From an uncultured Oscillospiraceae bacterium (GTDB taxonomy: Bacteria > Bacillota > Clostridia > Oscillospirales > Oscillospiraceae), in NCBI GenBank assembly GCA_934597345.1, contig CAKTRJ010000045.1, forward strand, positions 1 through 14,558: DNA of 14,558 nt, read 5' to 3'. The notes under the pieces were generated by a model. The model was not told the origin of the DNA. It was given only the letters and a program-made list of their open reading frames with translations, and searched no databases. This document shows, piece by piece, positions 1-5,253 of the stretch (its first letter is position 1; each line of letters begins with the position of its first letter). The position numbers were made by a program, and so were the translations under genes.

Positions 1-793
1 CAAGCGCCGTCGGCGCGGTTTTCGGCAGCGGCTCTTTCTCCGGCACGGTGATCTCCGCAAGGTCGAGCGTGCGCAGAAAAAGTGTTTGTCTCCGCTCCAC
101 TGAGAACGCCTTTGTCTCTGCGGCAGTATATTTTCCTTTGATCTCGCCGTCTGCCATGACCCAATATTCATCGGCAATATCCGCAAGATAATAGAGTCGA
201 TGCTCACTGAGCAGCAGCGTTTTGCCCTGCTTTTTCAGGACAAGCAGAATCTCTTTTAACTGCTGCGTGGCTGCAAAGTCCAGATTGGCCGTGGGCTCGT
301 CAAGGAGAAAAATATCTGTGTCCATTGCCCACGCCGAGAGAATGGAGATGAGCTGTCGCTCGCCGCTGGACAGCGCATAAACGTTGCGATCCTTCAGCCG
401 CTCCAGATGAAAGATCCGGAAGGCCTCCTCCACCCGCTGACGGATTTTATCTTGCGGCAGACCGTGATTTTCAAGACCGAAGGCCACTTCATTGGAGCTG
501 TTCACGGTAAAAAACTGACTCCGCGGATCCTGAAAAACCGAGGCGGCCAGCTCGCCGATCTCGCCGATACGCATCCCGGCGGTGTCCTGCCCGTTCAGGC
601 GGCAGAAACCCTTCAGCGTCCCCTCGTAAAACTGTGGGATCAGTCCGTTGATGCACCGCAGCAGCGTGGATTTTCCGCAGCCGCTGCCTCCGCAGAGCAC
701 CACGCAGCGTCCCGCCGGGATGCTGCCGCCGACTTTTTGCAAGGTGGGCTGCTTTTCTTCTGCATATTGAAATTCAAATTCAAAATCTATCAT
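1..793 (-). CDS. ECF-type ABC transporter ATP-binding protein (3' part outside window)
   Basis: ATPase that would power a membrane transporter, most like the energy-coupling-factor (CbiO/EcfA) type that takes up vitamins or metal ions; the substrate cannot be read. Seen over the 264 visible residues: Walker A GGSGCGKST (about 35-43), Q-loop VFQDPRSQFF (86-95) with the QDP..Q signature usual in ECF ATPases, ABC signature LSSGERQ (141-147), Walker B IFLLDEP (161-167) and the switch His of LLSEHRL (about 198). The start is the ATG at 793, preceded by AAAAGAG. The frame runs off the left edge without a stop. The last visible residues form a Pro/Ala/Lys-rich linker, so a second ABC domain could follow, as in double-ATPase ECF proteins; this is inference. 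It lies 85 bp downstream of the TetR gene on the same strand and is probably co-transcribed with it. Confidence 0.9.
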   Translation of the reverse strand, partial: MIDFEFEFQYAEEKQPTLQKVGGSIPAGRCVVLCGGSGCGKSTLLRCINGLIPQFYEGTLKGFCRLNGQDTAGMRIGEIGELAASVFQDPRSQFFTVNSSNEVAFGLENHGLPQDKIRQRVEEAFRIFHLERLKDRNVYALSSGERQLISILSAWAMDTDIFLLDEPTANLDFAATQQLKEILLVLKKQGKTLLLSEHRLYYLADIADEYWVMADGEIKGKYTAAETKAFSVERRQTLFLRTLDLAEITVPEKEPLPKTAPTAL

Positions 794-810
794 CGTAAAC
801 TCTTTTCTCA

Positions 811-832
811 CCAGTTAGCCGTCTCTAACTGG
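811..832. promoter_or_regulatory. Inverted repeat directly upstream of the ABC ATPase start
   Basis: CCAGTTAG (811-818) and CTAACTGG (825-832) are perfect 8-bp inverted arms with a 6-nt spacer, 18 bp before the ATP-binding protein's ATG. It could be a regulator operator, or an mRNA hairpin that limits access to the ribosome site. No promoter is obvious beside it. Confidence 0.45.
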
Positions 833-841
833 CGTCCGTAA

Positions 842-868
842 GAAATGGGCGCACGCACCGCCCATTTC
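842..868 (-). other. Hairpin between TetR and ABC genes
   Basis: GAAATGGGCG (842-851) and CGCCCATTTC (859-868) form a perfect 10-bp stem with a 7-nt loop, just after the TetR stop codon. On the minus strand it is followed by only a short T stretch (TTTCTTACGG), so it may be a weak terminator, an attenuator or a processing hairpin that sets the regulator-to-transporter expression ratio. Confidence 0.4.
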
Positions 869-878
869 CTTTGCCAAT

Positions 879-1487
879 TTAATTCAGGCTGTCACATAAC
901 TGCCGCCAACCGGCGTTGGTAAAATCAAGGACCGCCTGTAAGCAGGTAAGCATTCTGCCTTCCTCCATACGCTGATCCAGCAGCTGACGGAAGTACCAGA
1001 ACTGTGATCCCATCAAAAGGCGGATCGCATCGGCATTTGGCGCTTTTCCATAGATATGTGAAAAGAACTCTACCGTTTGTTCCGCTTTACGGTTCATCAG
1101 TTCATGCAGCACGGTTTCAATGGAGCTGCCATCGCTGCGGCAGAAAAATAAAGTGCAGTCGTCATGGTGCTCGGTCAGGAGCCGAAAATATACTTGTTCC
1201 TCGGCGTTTATAGCGCGGAGGATATCCTCCGGCTGCGCGATGCGCTTTGCTTTTTCGTATTCTTCGACAATGGGTGTAAACAAGGTCTTCATCGTCTCAA
1301 AAAAATCCTGAAGCAGACTGGCAAACAACGCGTCTTTATTCTTGTATCTTGTGTAGATTGCTCCCGTGGTGACGCCGGCTTTTTCGGCGATCTTGTGCAG
1401 AGAGGCTTTCTGAAAACCGTAAGCAAGAAACTCCGAATAGGCAGCCTGAATGATCCCATCATCCAGGGAGTGATCTCTATTGGCCAT
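879..1487 (-). CDS. TetR/AcrR family transcriptional regulator
   Basis: DNA-binding repressor of the TetR family, 202 aa, close to the family's usual 190-210. The N-terminal HTH is clear: a helix with SEFLAYGFQKASLHKIAEKA, then GVTTGAIYTRYKNKDALF, the typical recognition-helix and YxxFxxK/YxxYxxK region (about residues 14-58). The rest is a divergent ligand-binding domain with no assignable effector. I chose the ATG at 1487 over the ATG at 1499 because GGAGGA lies 5 nt before it. The gene is read from a consensus promoter (1567-1539) whose -10 is covered by a palindrome, which fits autoregulation. It is followed on the same strand by the ABC ATPase gene, so the regulator probably controls that transporter. 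Confidence 0.92.
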   Translation of the reverse strand: MANRDHSLDDGIIQAAYSEFLAYGFQKASLHKIAEKAGVTTGAIYTRYKNKDALFASLLQDFFETMKTLFTPIVEEYEKAKRIAQPEDILRAINAEEQVYFRLLTEHHDDCTLFFCRSDGSSIETVLHELMNRKAEQTVEFFSHIYGKAPNADAIRLLMGSQFWYFRQLLDQRMEEGRMLTCLQAVLDFTNAGWRQLCDSLN

Positions 1488-1527
1488 GTCTTCCTCCATC
1501 TGCGCCTAAATAATAATATCATTATCG

Positions 1528-1567
1528 ATAACGGCGTTATTATAGCGTTCTTTTTGCTGCTTGTCAA
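1528..1567 (-). promoter_or_regulatory. Promoter and probable operator of the tetR-ABC operon
   Basis: On the minus strand TTGACA (1567-1562), exactly 17 bp, then TATAAT (1544-1539): a full sigma-A consensus match. The palindrome ATAACG-G-CGTTAT (1528-1540) starts inside the -10 and extends into the transcription start. Immediately downstream ATAAT-ATC-ATTAT is a second small dyad. A TetR dimer bound here would block RNA polymerase. Confidence 0.8.
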
Positions 1568-1647
1568 TGCGAATTGCACACTTCTTTACAAAAACATACC
1601 TTGACAAATCTCGTCTCAGGTTTCAATTCTCCTAACTTTCCGCATAT

Positions 1648-1684
1648 AAAAACCGTCTCAAGCAACTTGCTTAAGACGGTTTTT
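1648..1684 (-). terminator. Terminator of tRNA-Arg
   Basis: AAAAACCGTCT (1648-1658) pairs with AGACGGTTTTT (1674-1684), and an inner AAGCAA/TTGCTT helix extends it. On the minus strand it ends in TTTTTATA. The A-tract begins at the last A of the tRNA CCA end, so gene and terminator abut. Confidence 0.9.
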
Positions 1685-1760
1685 GGTACGCCCGACTGGA
1701 TTCGAACCAGCGGCCTACAGAGTCGGAGTCTGTCACTCTATCCAACTGAGCTACGGGCGC
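1684..1760 (-). tRNA. tRNA-Arg (anticodon CCG), CCA encoded
   Basis: It folds as a complete tRNA. The acceptor is GCGCCCG/CGGGCGT with a G-U at 1-72. The D-arm is GCTC/GAGT. The anticodon stem is ACAGA/TCTGT with loop CTCCGAC, giving anticodon CCG (reads Arg CGG). The T-arm is GCTGG-TTCGAAT-CCAGT. Discriminator A and an encoded CCA follow. It has no strong promoter just upstream; the nearest good one is about 205 bp upstream, before a half-copy of this same tRNA, so transcription may read through that remnant. Confidence 0.95.
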
Positions 1761-1783
1761 ATATTTGGTTATGGGTTTCTGCG

Positions 1784-1805
1784 ATAGTCGTCAAATAGTA
1801 GTCAA
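1784..1805. repeat. Two tandem 11-bp repeats next to tRNA-Arg
   Basis: ATAGTCGTCAA (1784-1794) and ATAGTAGTCAA (1795-1805) are adjacent direct repeats with one mismatch, 24 bp upstream of the tRNA 5' end. Short direct repeats beside a tRNA attachment core resemble integrase arm-type binding sites; this reading is inference. Confidence 0.55.
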
Positions 1806-1890
1806 CGACCGCTCATTTTTTCTCTGCCGTTCCCGCAAACGCAGGTGCGGCAAGGCTTTGCGCCATATCTCAACTGGAGATGCCTGAAAT

Positions 1891-1929
1891 GTCGGAGTCT
1901 GTCACTCTATCCAGCTGAGCTACGGGCGC
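1891..1929 (-). pseudogene. Truncated 5'-half copy of tRNA-Arg(CCG)
   Basis: Thirty-nine bases match the 5' half of the intact tRNA (1722-1760) with a single difference in the D-loop. Identity starts at tRNA base 1 and stops at the 3' side of the anticodon loop (CTCCGAC), after which the sequence is unrelated. It cannot form a tRNA. It carries the strong promoter at 1993-1965. Breakage at the anticodon loop is typical of tyrosine-recombinase crossover sites, so this is probably an attachment-site remnant. Confidence 0.85.
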
Positions 1930-1964
1930 GTATAAAATTATGCCGTTTCTGAAAGGGCTTATCT

Positions 1965-1993
1965 ATTATACCAACTAACGGCCCCAATGTAAA
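1965..1993 (-). promoter_or_regulatory. Promoter reading towards the tRNA remnant and tRNA-Arg
   Basis: On the minus strand TTTACA (1993-1988), 17 bp, TATAAT (1970-1965). It precedes the truncated tRNA copy by 35 bp and is the only strong promoter in front of the intact tRNA-Arg. Confidence 0.8.
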
Positions 1994-2014
1994 GTAAAAT
2001 TTTTTCAAAAAAGA

Positions 2015-2055
2015 TTGTTAAAAAAGTTGACAACTCGCTTTTCTTGCGCTAAAAT
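2015..2055 (+). promoter_or_regulatory. rex promoter with Rex-box-like operator
   Basis: TTGACA (2027-2032), 17 bp, TAAAAT (2050-2055). Overlapping the -35 is TTGTTAA (2015-2021), 5 nt, TTGACAA (2027-2033), close to the Rex operator TTGTTAA-N4-TTAACAA but with one mismatch and one extra spacer base. This suggests autoregulation by Rex. Confidence 0.7.
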
Positions 2056-2093
2056 AACTTATAAATTTTTATCAACCCCAAAGGATGGTATCT

Positions 2094-2729
2094 ATGAAAA
2101 AGCAAAAAATCTCCGACGCTGTGATCCACCGCCTTCCCCGCTATTACCGCTATCTGGACGACCTGTACAACAAGGGCGTCGTCCGCATCTCCTCTCACTC
2201 GCTGGGCGATAAGATGGACATCACGGCATCGCAGATCCGCCAGGACCTCAGCTGCTTCGGTGAATTCGGCCAGCAGGGCTACGGCTACAACGTGGCCGAG
2301 CTTCGCGCCGAGATTGGCCATATCCTGGGCATTGACAACGATCACAAGCTGATCATCATCGGCGCGGGCCATCTGGGCCATGCGCTGCTGCAAAACTTTG
2401 ATTTCGCCAAGGTGGGCTTCCATCTGGACTCCGCCTTTGATGTTTCCTCCGCCCTGGTGGGCGACGAGATCAACGGCGTCACCGTCCGCTCTATGGACGA
2501 GCTGGAGGACTATGTGGCGCAGCATCACCCCAATGTGGCGGTGCTGACGGTACCCCAGAACGTGGCGCAGCCGCTGGCCGACCGTCTGGTGGCGCTGGGC
2601 ATCCGCGGCTTCTGGAACTTCACCAACGTGGAGATCTCCGTACCCGACGACGTGTACTCCGAGGATATCCACTTCGTGGACACCCTGCTGACCCTCAGCT
2701 ACCGCATCTCCCGCACGGCGCAGGAATAA
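2094..2729 (+). CDS. rex: Redox-sensing transcriptional repressor Rex
   Basis: NADH/NAD+-responsive repressor that in Gram-positive anaerobes controls fermentation and respiration genes. It is 211 aa, the normal length. An N-terminal winged helix (about 1-80) contains ISSHSLGDKMDITASQIRQD and SCFGEFGQQGYGYNV, both hallmarks of the family. It is followed by a Rossmann domain with the dinucleotide motif GAGHLGHA (about 90-97) and a C-terminal domain-swap helix. I chose the ATG at 2094 because AAAGGATGG lies at the right distance; the ATG at 2085 overlaps that site. It is transcribed divergently from the tRNA-Arg locus, and its promoter overlaps a Rex-like operator. No convincing terminator follows it. 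Confidence 0.96.
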   Translation: MKKQKISDAVIHRLPRYYRYLDDLYNKGVVRISSHSLGDKMDITASQIRQDLSCFGEFGQQGYGYNVAELRAEIGHILGIDNDHKLIIIGAGHLGHALLQNFDFAKVGFHLDSAFDVSSALVGDEINGVTVRSMDELEDYVAQHHPNVAVLTVPQNVAQPLADRLVALGIRGFWNFTNVEISVPDDVYSEDIHFVDTLLTLSYRISRTAQE

Positions 2730-2761
2730 TTTTCCCGCCGCCCTCTCACACTTTGCCGCGC

Positions 2762-2781
2762 CTCACATACTATGGAGTGAG
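2762..2781 (+). promoter_or_regulatory. Small dyad and possible sporulation-type -10 upstream of the Cys-rich gene
   Basis: CTCAC (2762-2766) and GTGAG (2777-2781) bracket ATACTATGGA. CATACTAT resembles a sigma-E/sigma-K -10 but no matching -35 was found, and no sigma-A promoter is visible in 2730-2821. Very tentative. Confidence 0.2.
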
Positions 2782-2821
2782 ACTTCTCTACGGGGTCTGA
2801 AATTTCATAGGAGGTTACGCT

Positions 2822-2977
2822 ATGTGTAATCAGAACTCTTGCTTTGGCGGCAGCAGCTGCTGCTGGATCATCATCGCCATCATCCTGCTGTTCCTGTTCT
2901 GCGGCAACGGCTGCGGCTGCGGCAACGACTGCGGCTGCAACAACAACTGCGGCTGCAACAACGGCTGCGGCTGCTAA
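2822..2977 (+). CDS. Cys/Gly/Asn-rich small membrane protein
   Basis: A 51-residue protein preceded by AGGAGG at good distance and closed by a strong terminator, so the gene is well supported although very short. The N-terminus MCNQNSCFGGSSCCW is followed by one hydrophobic segment (about 15-26, IIIAIILLFLF). The tail is made only of Cys, Gly, Asn and one Asp in CGC, CGCN and NNCGC patterns. Thirteen residues are Cys. Similar gut Firmicute miniproteins carry database names such as 'chorion class high-cysteine protein', which says nothing about function. The architecture recalls the small YjcZ-like sporulation proteins, with a Cys-rich extracytoplasmic or cytoplasmic tail that could cross-link or bind metal. 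Function unknown. It lies between rex and a NUDIX gene and is its own transcription unit at the 3' side. Confidence 0.82.
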   Translation: MCNQNSCFGGSSCCWIIIAIILLFLFCGNGCGCGNDCGCNNNCGCNNGCGC

Positions 2978-2991
2978 ACCTCAGATACCAT

Positions 2992-3023
2992 GGCCCCATC
3001 GAAAGATGGGGCCTCATTTTTTT
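2992..3023 (+). terminator. Terminator after the Cys-rich gene
   Basis: GGCCCCATC, GAAA tetraloop, GATGGGGCC, then TCATTTTTTT: a 9-bp perfect stem with a T run. It starts 14 bp after the stop. Confidence 0.95.
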
Positions 3024-3025
3024 GC

Positions 3026-3054
3026 TTCAAAACCGCCGCCTTCTGTGGTATACT
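3026..3054 (+). promoter_or_regulatory. Promoter of the NUDIX gene
   Basis: TTCAAA (3026-3031), 17 bp, TATACT (3049-3054), with TG one base before the -10 (extended -10). It starts just past the preceding terminator and 44 bp ahead of the GTG start. Confidence 0.65.
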
Positions 3055-3097
3055 ACCATCAGATCACAAAAGCAAACGCATACAGGAGGGGCAAGCC

Positions 3098-3709
3098 GTG
3101 GATATCCGGGATTTTTACAACACCTACCAGCACCATCAGCCGGGGCTCTTGTGCAGCAAGCGGGAATACGCCGTGCTGGTGCCGTTGATCGAGACGGAGC
3201 AAGGCCTGTGCCTGCTGTATGAGGTGCGCTCCGGCGGCATCCGTCAGCCACATGAGGTCTGCTTTCCCGGCGGACGGATGGAGCCGGGTGAAACGCCCAC
3301 GGACTGCGCCCTGCGGGAGACCCGGGAGGAACTGGGCATCGCTCCGGCGGATATTGACGTGATCGGATTGCTGGATTTCCTCTATCTCCGTTCCGACGCG
3401 CTGATGCATCCGGTGCTGGCCCGGGTGGACGCCGCCGCACTGACGCGGCTGCGGCCCAATCCCGACGAGGTGGCGGACACCTTCCTTCTCGCGCTGGACT
3501 GGCTGACGGCCCACCCGCCCACGCTGTACCGCTACGCTCTGCAACCCATGATCGGTGAGGACTTCCCCTATGACACCGTACAGATCCCGCCGGACTATCC
3601 GTGGGACAACGGCCGCATGGAAGTGCCGGTCTATGACTCGCAGCCCTATCCCCTGTGGGGCCTGACGGCCCGCATCACCTATTATCTGTTGAAAAATGTG
3701 CAAGCCTGA
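3098..3709 (+). CDS. NUDIX hydrolase, CoA-pyrophosphatase-like
   Basis: Hydrolyses a nucleoside diphosphate linked to another group, in the cytoplasm. It has 203 aa. The Nudix box GX5EX7REUXEEXGU is seen at about 59-81: GRMEPGE, then RETREELGI. Just before it, LLYEVRSGGIRQPHEVCFPGG matches the extra motif (LLTxRS..R.H.GQv.FPGG) of NudL/NUDT7-type CoA diphosphatases, so coenzyme A or acyl-CoA is the likely substrate; this last step is inference. I chose the GTG at 3098 because AGGAGGGG precedes it by 7 nt; the earlier in-frame ATG at 2990 lies inside the previous gene's terminator. The stop codon TGA is the loop of the shared terminator with sfsA. Confidence 0.9.
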   Translation: MDIRDFYNTYQHHQPGLLCSKREYAVLVPLIETEQGLCLLYEVRSGGIRQPHEVCFPGGRMEPGETPTDCALRETREELGIAPADIDVIGLLDFLYLRSDALMHPVLARVDAAALTRLRPNPDEVADTFLLALDWLTAHPPTLYRYALQPMIGEDFPYDTVQIPPDYPWDNGRMEVPVYDSQPYPLWGLTARITYYLLKNVQA

Positions 3710-3724
3710 GGCTTGCACATTTTT
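3692..3724. terminator. Shared bidirectional terminator of NUDIX gene and sfsA
   Basis: AAAAATGTGCAAGCC (3692-3706) pairs with GGCTTGCACATTTTT (3710-3724), 15 bp without mismatch. The 3-nt loop is the NUDIX stop codon TGA (3707-3709). The other end touches the sfsA stop codon (3724-3726). A-tracts on one side and T-tracts on the other make it work for both converging genes, and its stem encodes the last residues of the NUDIX protein. Confidence 0.93.
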
Positions 3725-4398
3725 TATAGCCGGATCTCCACCGGGCGGTCGATCTCCAGACTGTCCGGCGTGACGTGGCAGCACCAGGCGGCGACGTTGA
3801 CGCCCGCCGACTTTGCCTGACGCAGCGCCTCTCCGAAAGCGGGATGGGTCGCGTCATTGGGAGAAAAATCCGTCACGTCCGCCATCTGGATCACAAAAAA
3901 CGCCGTGGCCCGGTGGCCCAGCGCTACCGCGTGCATCAGCTCATGGAGGTGCTTCACGCCCCGCTCCGTCGGCGCGTCGGGGAAGCGGGTATGGCCGTCC
4001 TCCTCCAGCGTGACGCCCTTCACCTCCACCAGATGCAGCCCCTGCGGCGTTTCCAGACAGAAATCCAGCCGTGACTGCCCGAAGCGGTACTCGCTGTGGA
4101 CAGCGATGGCGGCGGGATCGAACTGCGCAGCCCACTCGGCAAACACCTTATTGGGCGCCTGCGCGTCCATGTTGATGAGCTTTCCGTTTTTCTCCACGGC
4201 GATCAGGTCATAGGCAGTCTTACGATCGGGATTCGTCCCCTTTTCCAGATACACCGCCGCGCCGGGCACCAGCAGCTCGCGGCACCGGCCCGTGTTCTTC
4301 ACATGGCACACCGTCTCCACGCCGTCCAGCGCTACATGGGCGATAAAGCGGTTGGGCCGCGCCAGAAATATCCCTTTTTTTACCTGTCTGTAACGCAT
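3724..4398 (-). CDS. sfsA: SfsA family protein (DNA/RNA nuclease fold)
   Basis: 'Sugar fermentation stimulation' homologue, 224 aa, within the family's usual 220-240. The start MRYRQVKKGIFLARPNRFIAHV carries the typical RPNRF segment, followed by CHVKNTGRCRELL. Later QSRLDF and HLVEVKGVTLE give the D...E-x-K arrangement of the PD-(D/E)XK nuclease core, then FPDAPTERGVKHL, another SfsA signature. The E. coli protein was first linked to maltose gene expression; the fold points to nucleic-acid binding or cleavage, and the true role is unsettled. I chose the ATG at 4398 because AGGAGGT sits 7 nt before it; an upstream in-frame ATG at 4461 lies above the promoter. It is divergent from the oxaloacetate decarboxylase cluster and convergent with the NUDIX gene. 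Confidence 0.93.
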   Translation of the reverse strand: MRYRQVKKGIFLARPNRFIAHVALDGVETVCHVKNTGRCRELLVPGAAVYLEKGTNPDRKTAYDLIAVEKNGKLINMDAQAPNKVFAEWAAQFDPAAIAVHSEYRFGQSRLDFCLETPQGLHLVEVKGVTLEEDGHTRFPDAPTERGVKHLHELMHAVALGHRATAFFVIQMADVTDFSPNDATHPAFGEALRQAKSAGVNVAAWCCHVTPDSLEIDRPVEIRL

Positions 4399-4424
4399 CC
4401 GCCGCACCTCCTTACATATTTTAT

Positions 4425-4453
4425 AGTATAGCATGGCATCCTCTATTTGAAAA
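4425..4453 (-). promoter_or_regulatory. sfsA promoter
   Basis: On the minus strand TTTTCA (4453-4448), 17 bp, then TATACT (4430-4425) preceded by TGC (extended -10). It is 27 bp before the sfsA start. Confidence 0.6.
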
Positions 4454-4513
4454 GTGCTCACCGGTTTCAGTTGTCCGAAGCGTCAATTTATCCAAAAATT
4501 ATTTAGACATTCT

Positions 4514-4526
4514 TACAAATTTTGTA
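4514..4526. promoter_or_regulatory. 13-bp palindrome upstream of the oad promoter
   Basis: TACAAA-T-TTTGTA, perfect arms around one central base, 18 bp upstream of the oad -35. It could be a second regulator site in the sfsA-oad divergent region. Confidence 0.35.
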
Positions 4527-4544
4527 GAGCAAAGGAAATAACGG

Positions 4545-4573
4545 TTGAATTTATGCCAAACGTTTGGTACAAT
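4545..4573 (+). promoter_or_regulatory. oad operon promoter with palindromic operator in the spacer
   Basis: TTGAAT (4545-4550), 17 bp, TACAAT (4568-4573). The spacer contains the perfect 12-bp palindrome CCAAACGTTTGG (4556-4567) ending right at the -10. A palindrome centred on CG is the usual form of LacI-family operators, so a LacI-type repressor is the best guess; it differs from the CcpA cre consensus at the outer positions. Confidence 0.75.
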
Positions 4574-4611
4574 TAAATTACCAAAAAAAGGAATGGGAGG
4601 TAATATTGGCA

Positions 4612-4884
4612 ATGGATTACTCCAATCTGTTCGTGTGCCTGATGGGATTGTGCACGGTGTTCATCGGACTGATCTGCATTATCGTGCTGGTGTCGGTGAT
4701 GAGCAATGTGGTACGCCGCACCGACGCGAAAACCGCGCCCGCCGCCATCCCCGCACCGGCCGCAGCCCCCGCCGCATCGTCCTCCGTCACCCCTGAGATG
4801 GTGGCCGCCGTGGCCGCCGCCATCGCCGAGGACATGGGCACTGATGTCAGCGCCATCCGTATCGTATCCATGAAAAAGATCTGA
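4612..4884 (+). CDS. oadG: Na+-pumping decarboxylase gamma subunit (OadG-like)
   Basis: Small membrane anchor of the oxaloacetate decarboxylase complex. It holds the beta and alpha subunits together and helps bind metal. It has 90 aa: a single transmembrane helix (about 5-30, LFVCLMGLCTVFIGLICIIV), basic stop RR, an Ala/Pro-rich linker (about 39-58) and a C-terminal helix with the VTPEMVAAVAAAIAEDM and IRIVSMKK segments common in gamma subunits of clostridial sodium pumps. First gene after the promoter. GGGAGG (4595-4600) lies 11 nt before the ATG at 4612 and 5 nt before an in-frame TTG at 4606, so the start is uncertain by two residues. The biotin carrier gene follows after 14 bp. Confidence 0.88.
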   Translation: MDYSNLFVCLMGLCTVFIGLICIIVLVSVMSNVVRRTDAKTAPAAIPAPAAAPAASSSVTPEMVAAVAAAIAEDMGTDVSAIRIVSMKKI

Positions 4885-4898
4885 GGAGGAGAAGTAAC

Positions 4899-5240
4899 AT
4901 GAAGAAATACAGAGTCAATGTAAACGGCACCGCCTATGAGGTGGAGATCGAAGAAATGACCGGCGCACCTGCTGCCGCTCCCGCTGCCGCAGCTCCTGCC
5001 GCTCCCGCACCCGCCGCTTCCGGCGCCGGTGAGAGCATCACCTCCCCCATGCCCGGCAACATTCTGGCCGTGAACGTGGCTGCCGGCGATATGGTCAAGA
5101 AGGGCCAGGTCCTGATGATCCTGGAGGCCATGAAGATGGAGAACGAGATCATGGCGCCCCGGGATGGCAAGGTGACCGCCGTGGCCGTGACCAAGGGTGC
5201 CGCTGTGGAGTCCGGCGCGCTGCTGTGCACCATCCAGTAA
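4899..5240 (+). CDS. Biotin carboxyl carrier subunit of the Na+ pump decarboxylase
   Basis: Free-standing biotin carrier, 113 aa, which moves the CO2 taken from the substrate on the carboxyltransferase to the beta subunit. [19 protein letters not shown] at the start is the N-terminal segment usual for such carriers, followed by an Ala/Pro-rich flexible linker (about 22-42) and a biotinyl domain (about 46-113). The biotin site is EAMKMEN with Lys79. AGGAGG precedes the start. In classical OadA the biotin domain is fused to the C-terminus of the carboxyltransferase; here it is separate, as in the glutaconyl-CoA and methylmalonyl-CoA decarboxylases. It sits between the gamma and beta genes with 13- to 14-bp gaps. 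Confidence 0.93.
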   Translation: MKKYRVNVNGTAYEVEIEEMTGAPAAAPAAAAPAAPAPAASGAGESITSPMPGNILAVNVAAGDMVKKGQVLMILEAMKMENEIMAPRDGKVTAVAVTKGAAVESGALLCTIQ

Positions 5241-5253
5241 TGGAGGGCGCGCC

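Noticed and set aside
407..841. 144-codon plus-strand frame at the left end
   Set aside because: Lies opposite an ABC ATPase with all its motifs.
1574..1798. 74-codon frame over the tRNA
   Set aside because: It is translated from the tRNA-Arg complement and terminator.
2990..3097. N-terminal extension of the NUDIX protein
   Set aside because: It starts in the terminator stem and spans the promoter; the GTG at 3098 has a strong ribosome site.
2844..3188. Ala-rich and Gln/Leu-rich frames over the Cys-rich gene
   Set aside because: They are other frames of the repetitive CGC codons and run through a strong terminator.
4399..4461. 21-residue N-terminal extension of SfsA
   Set aside because: It would begin upstream of the promoter -10, and AGGAGGT clearly serves the ATG at 4398.
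4556..4567. CcpA cre site
   Set aside because: The centre AAACGTTT fits but the outer bases (GCC/GGT) do not match TGW/WCA.
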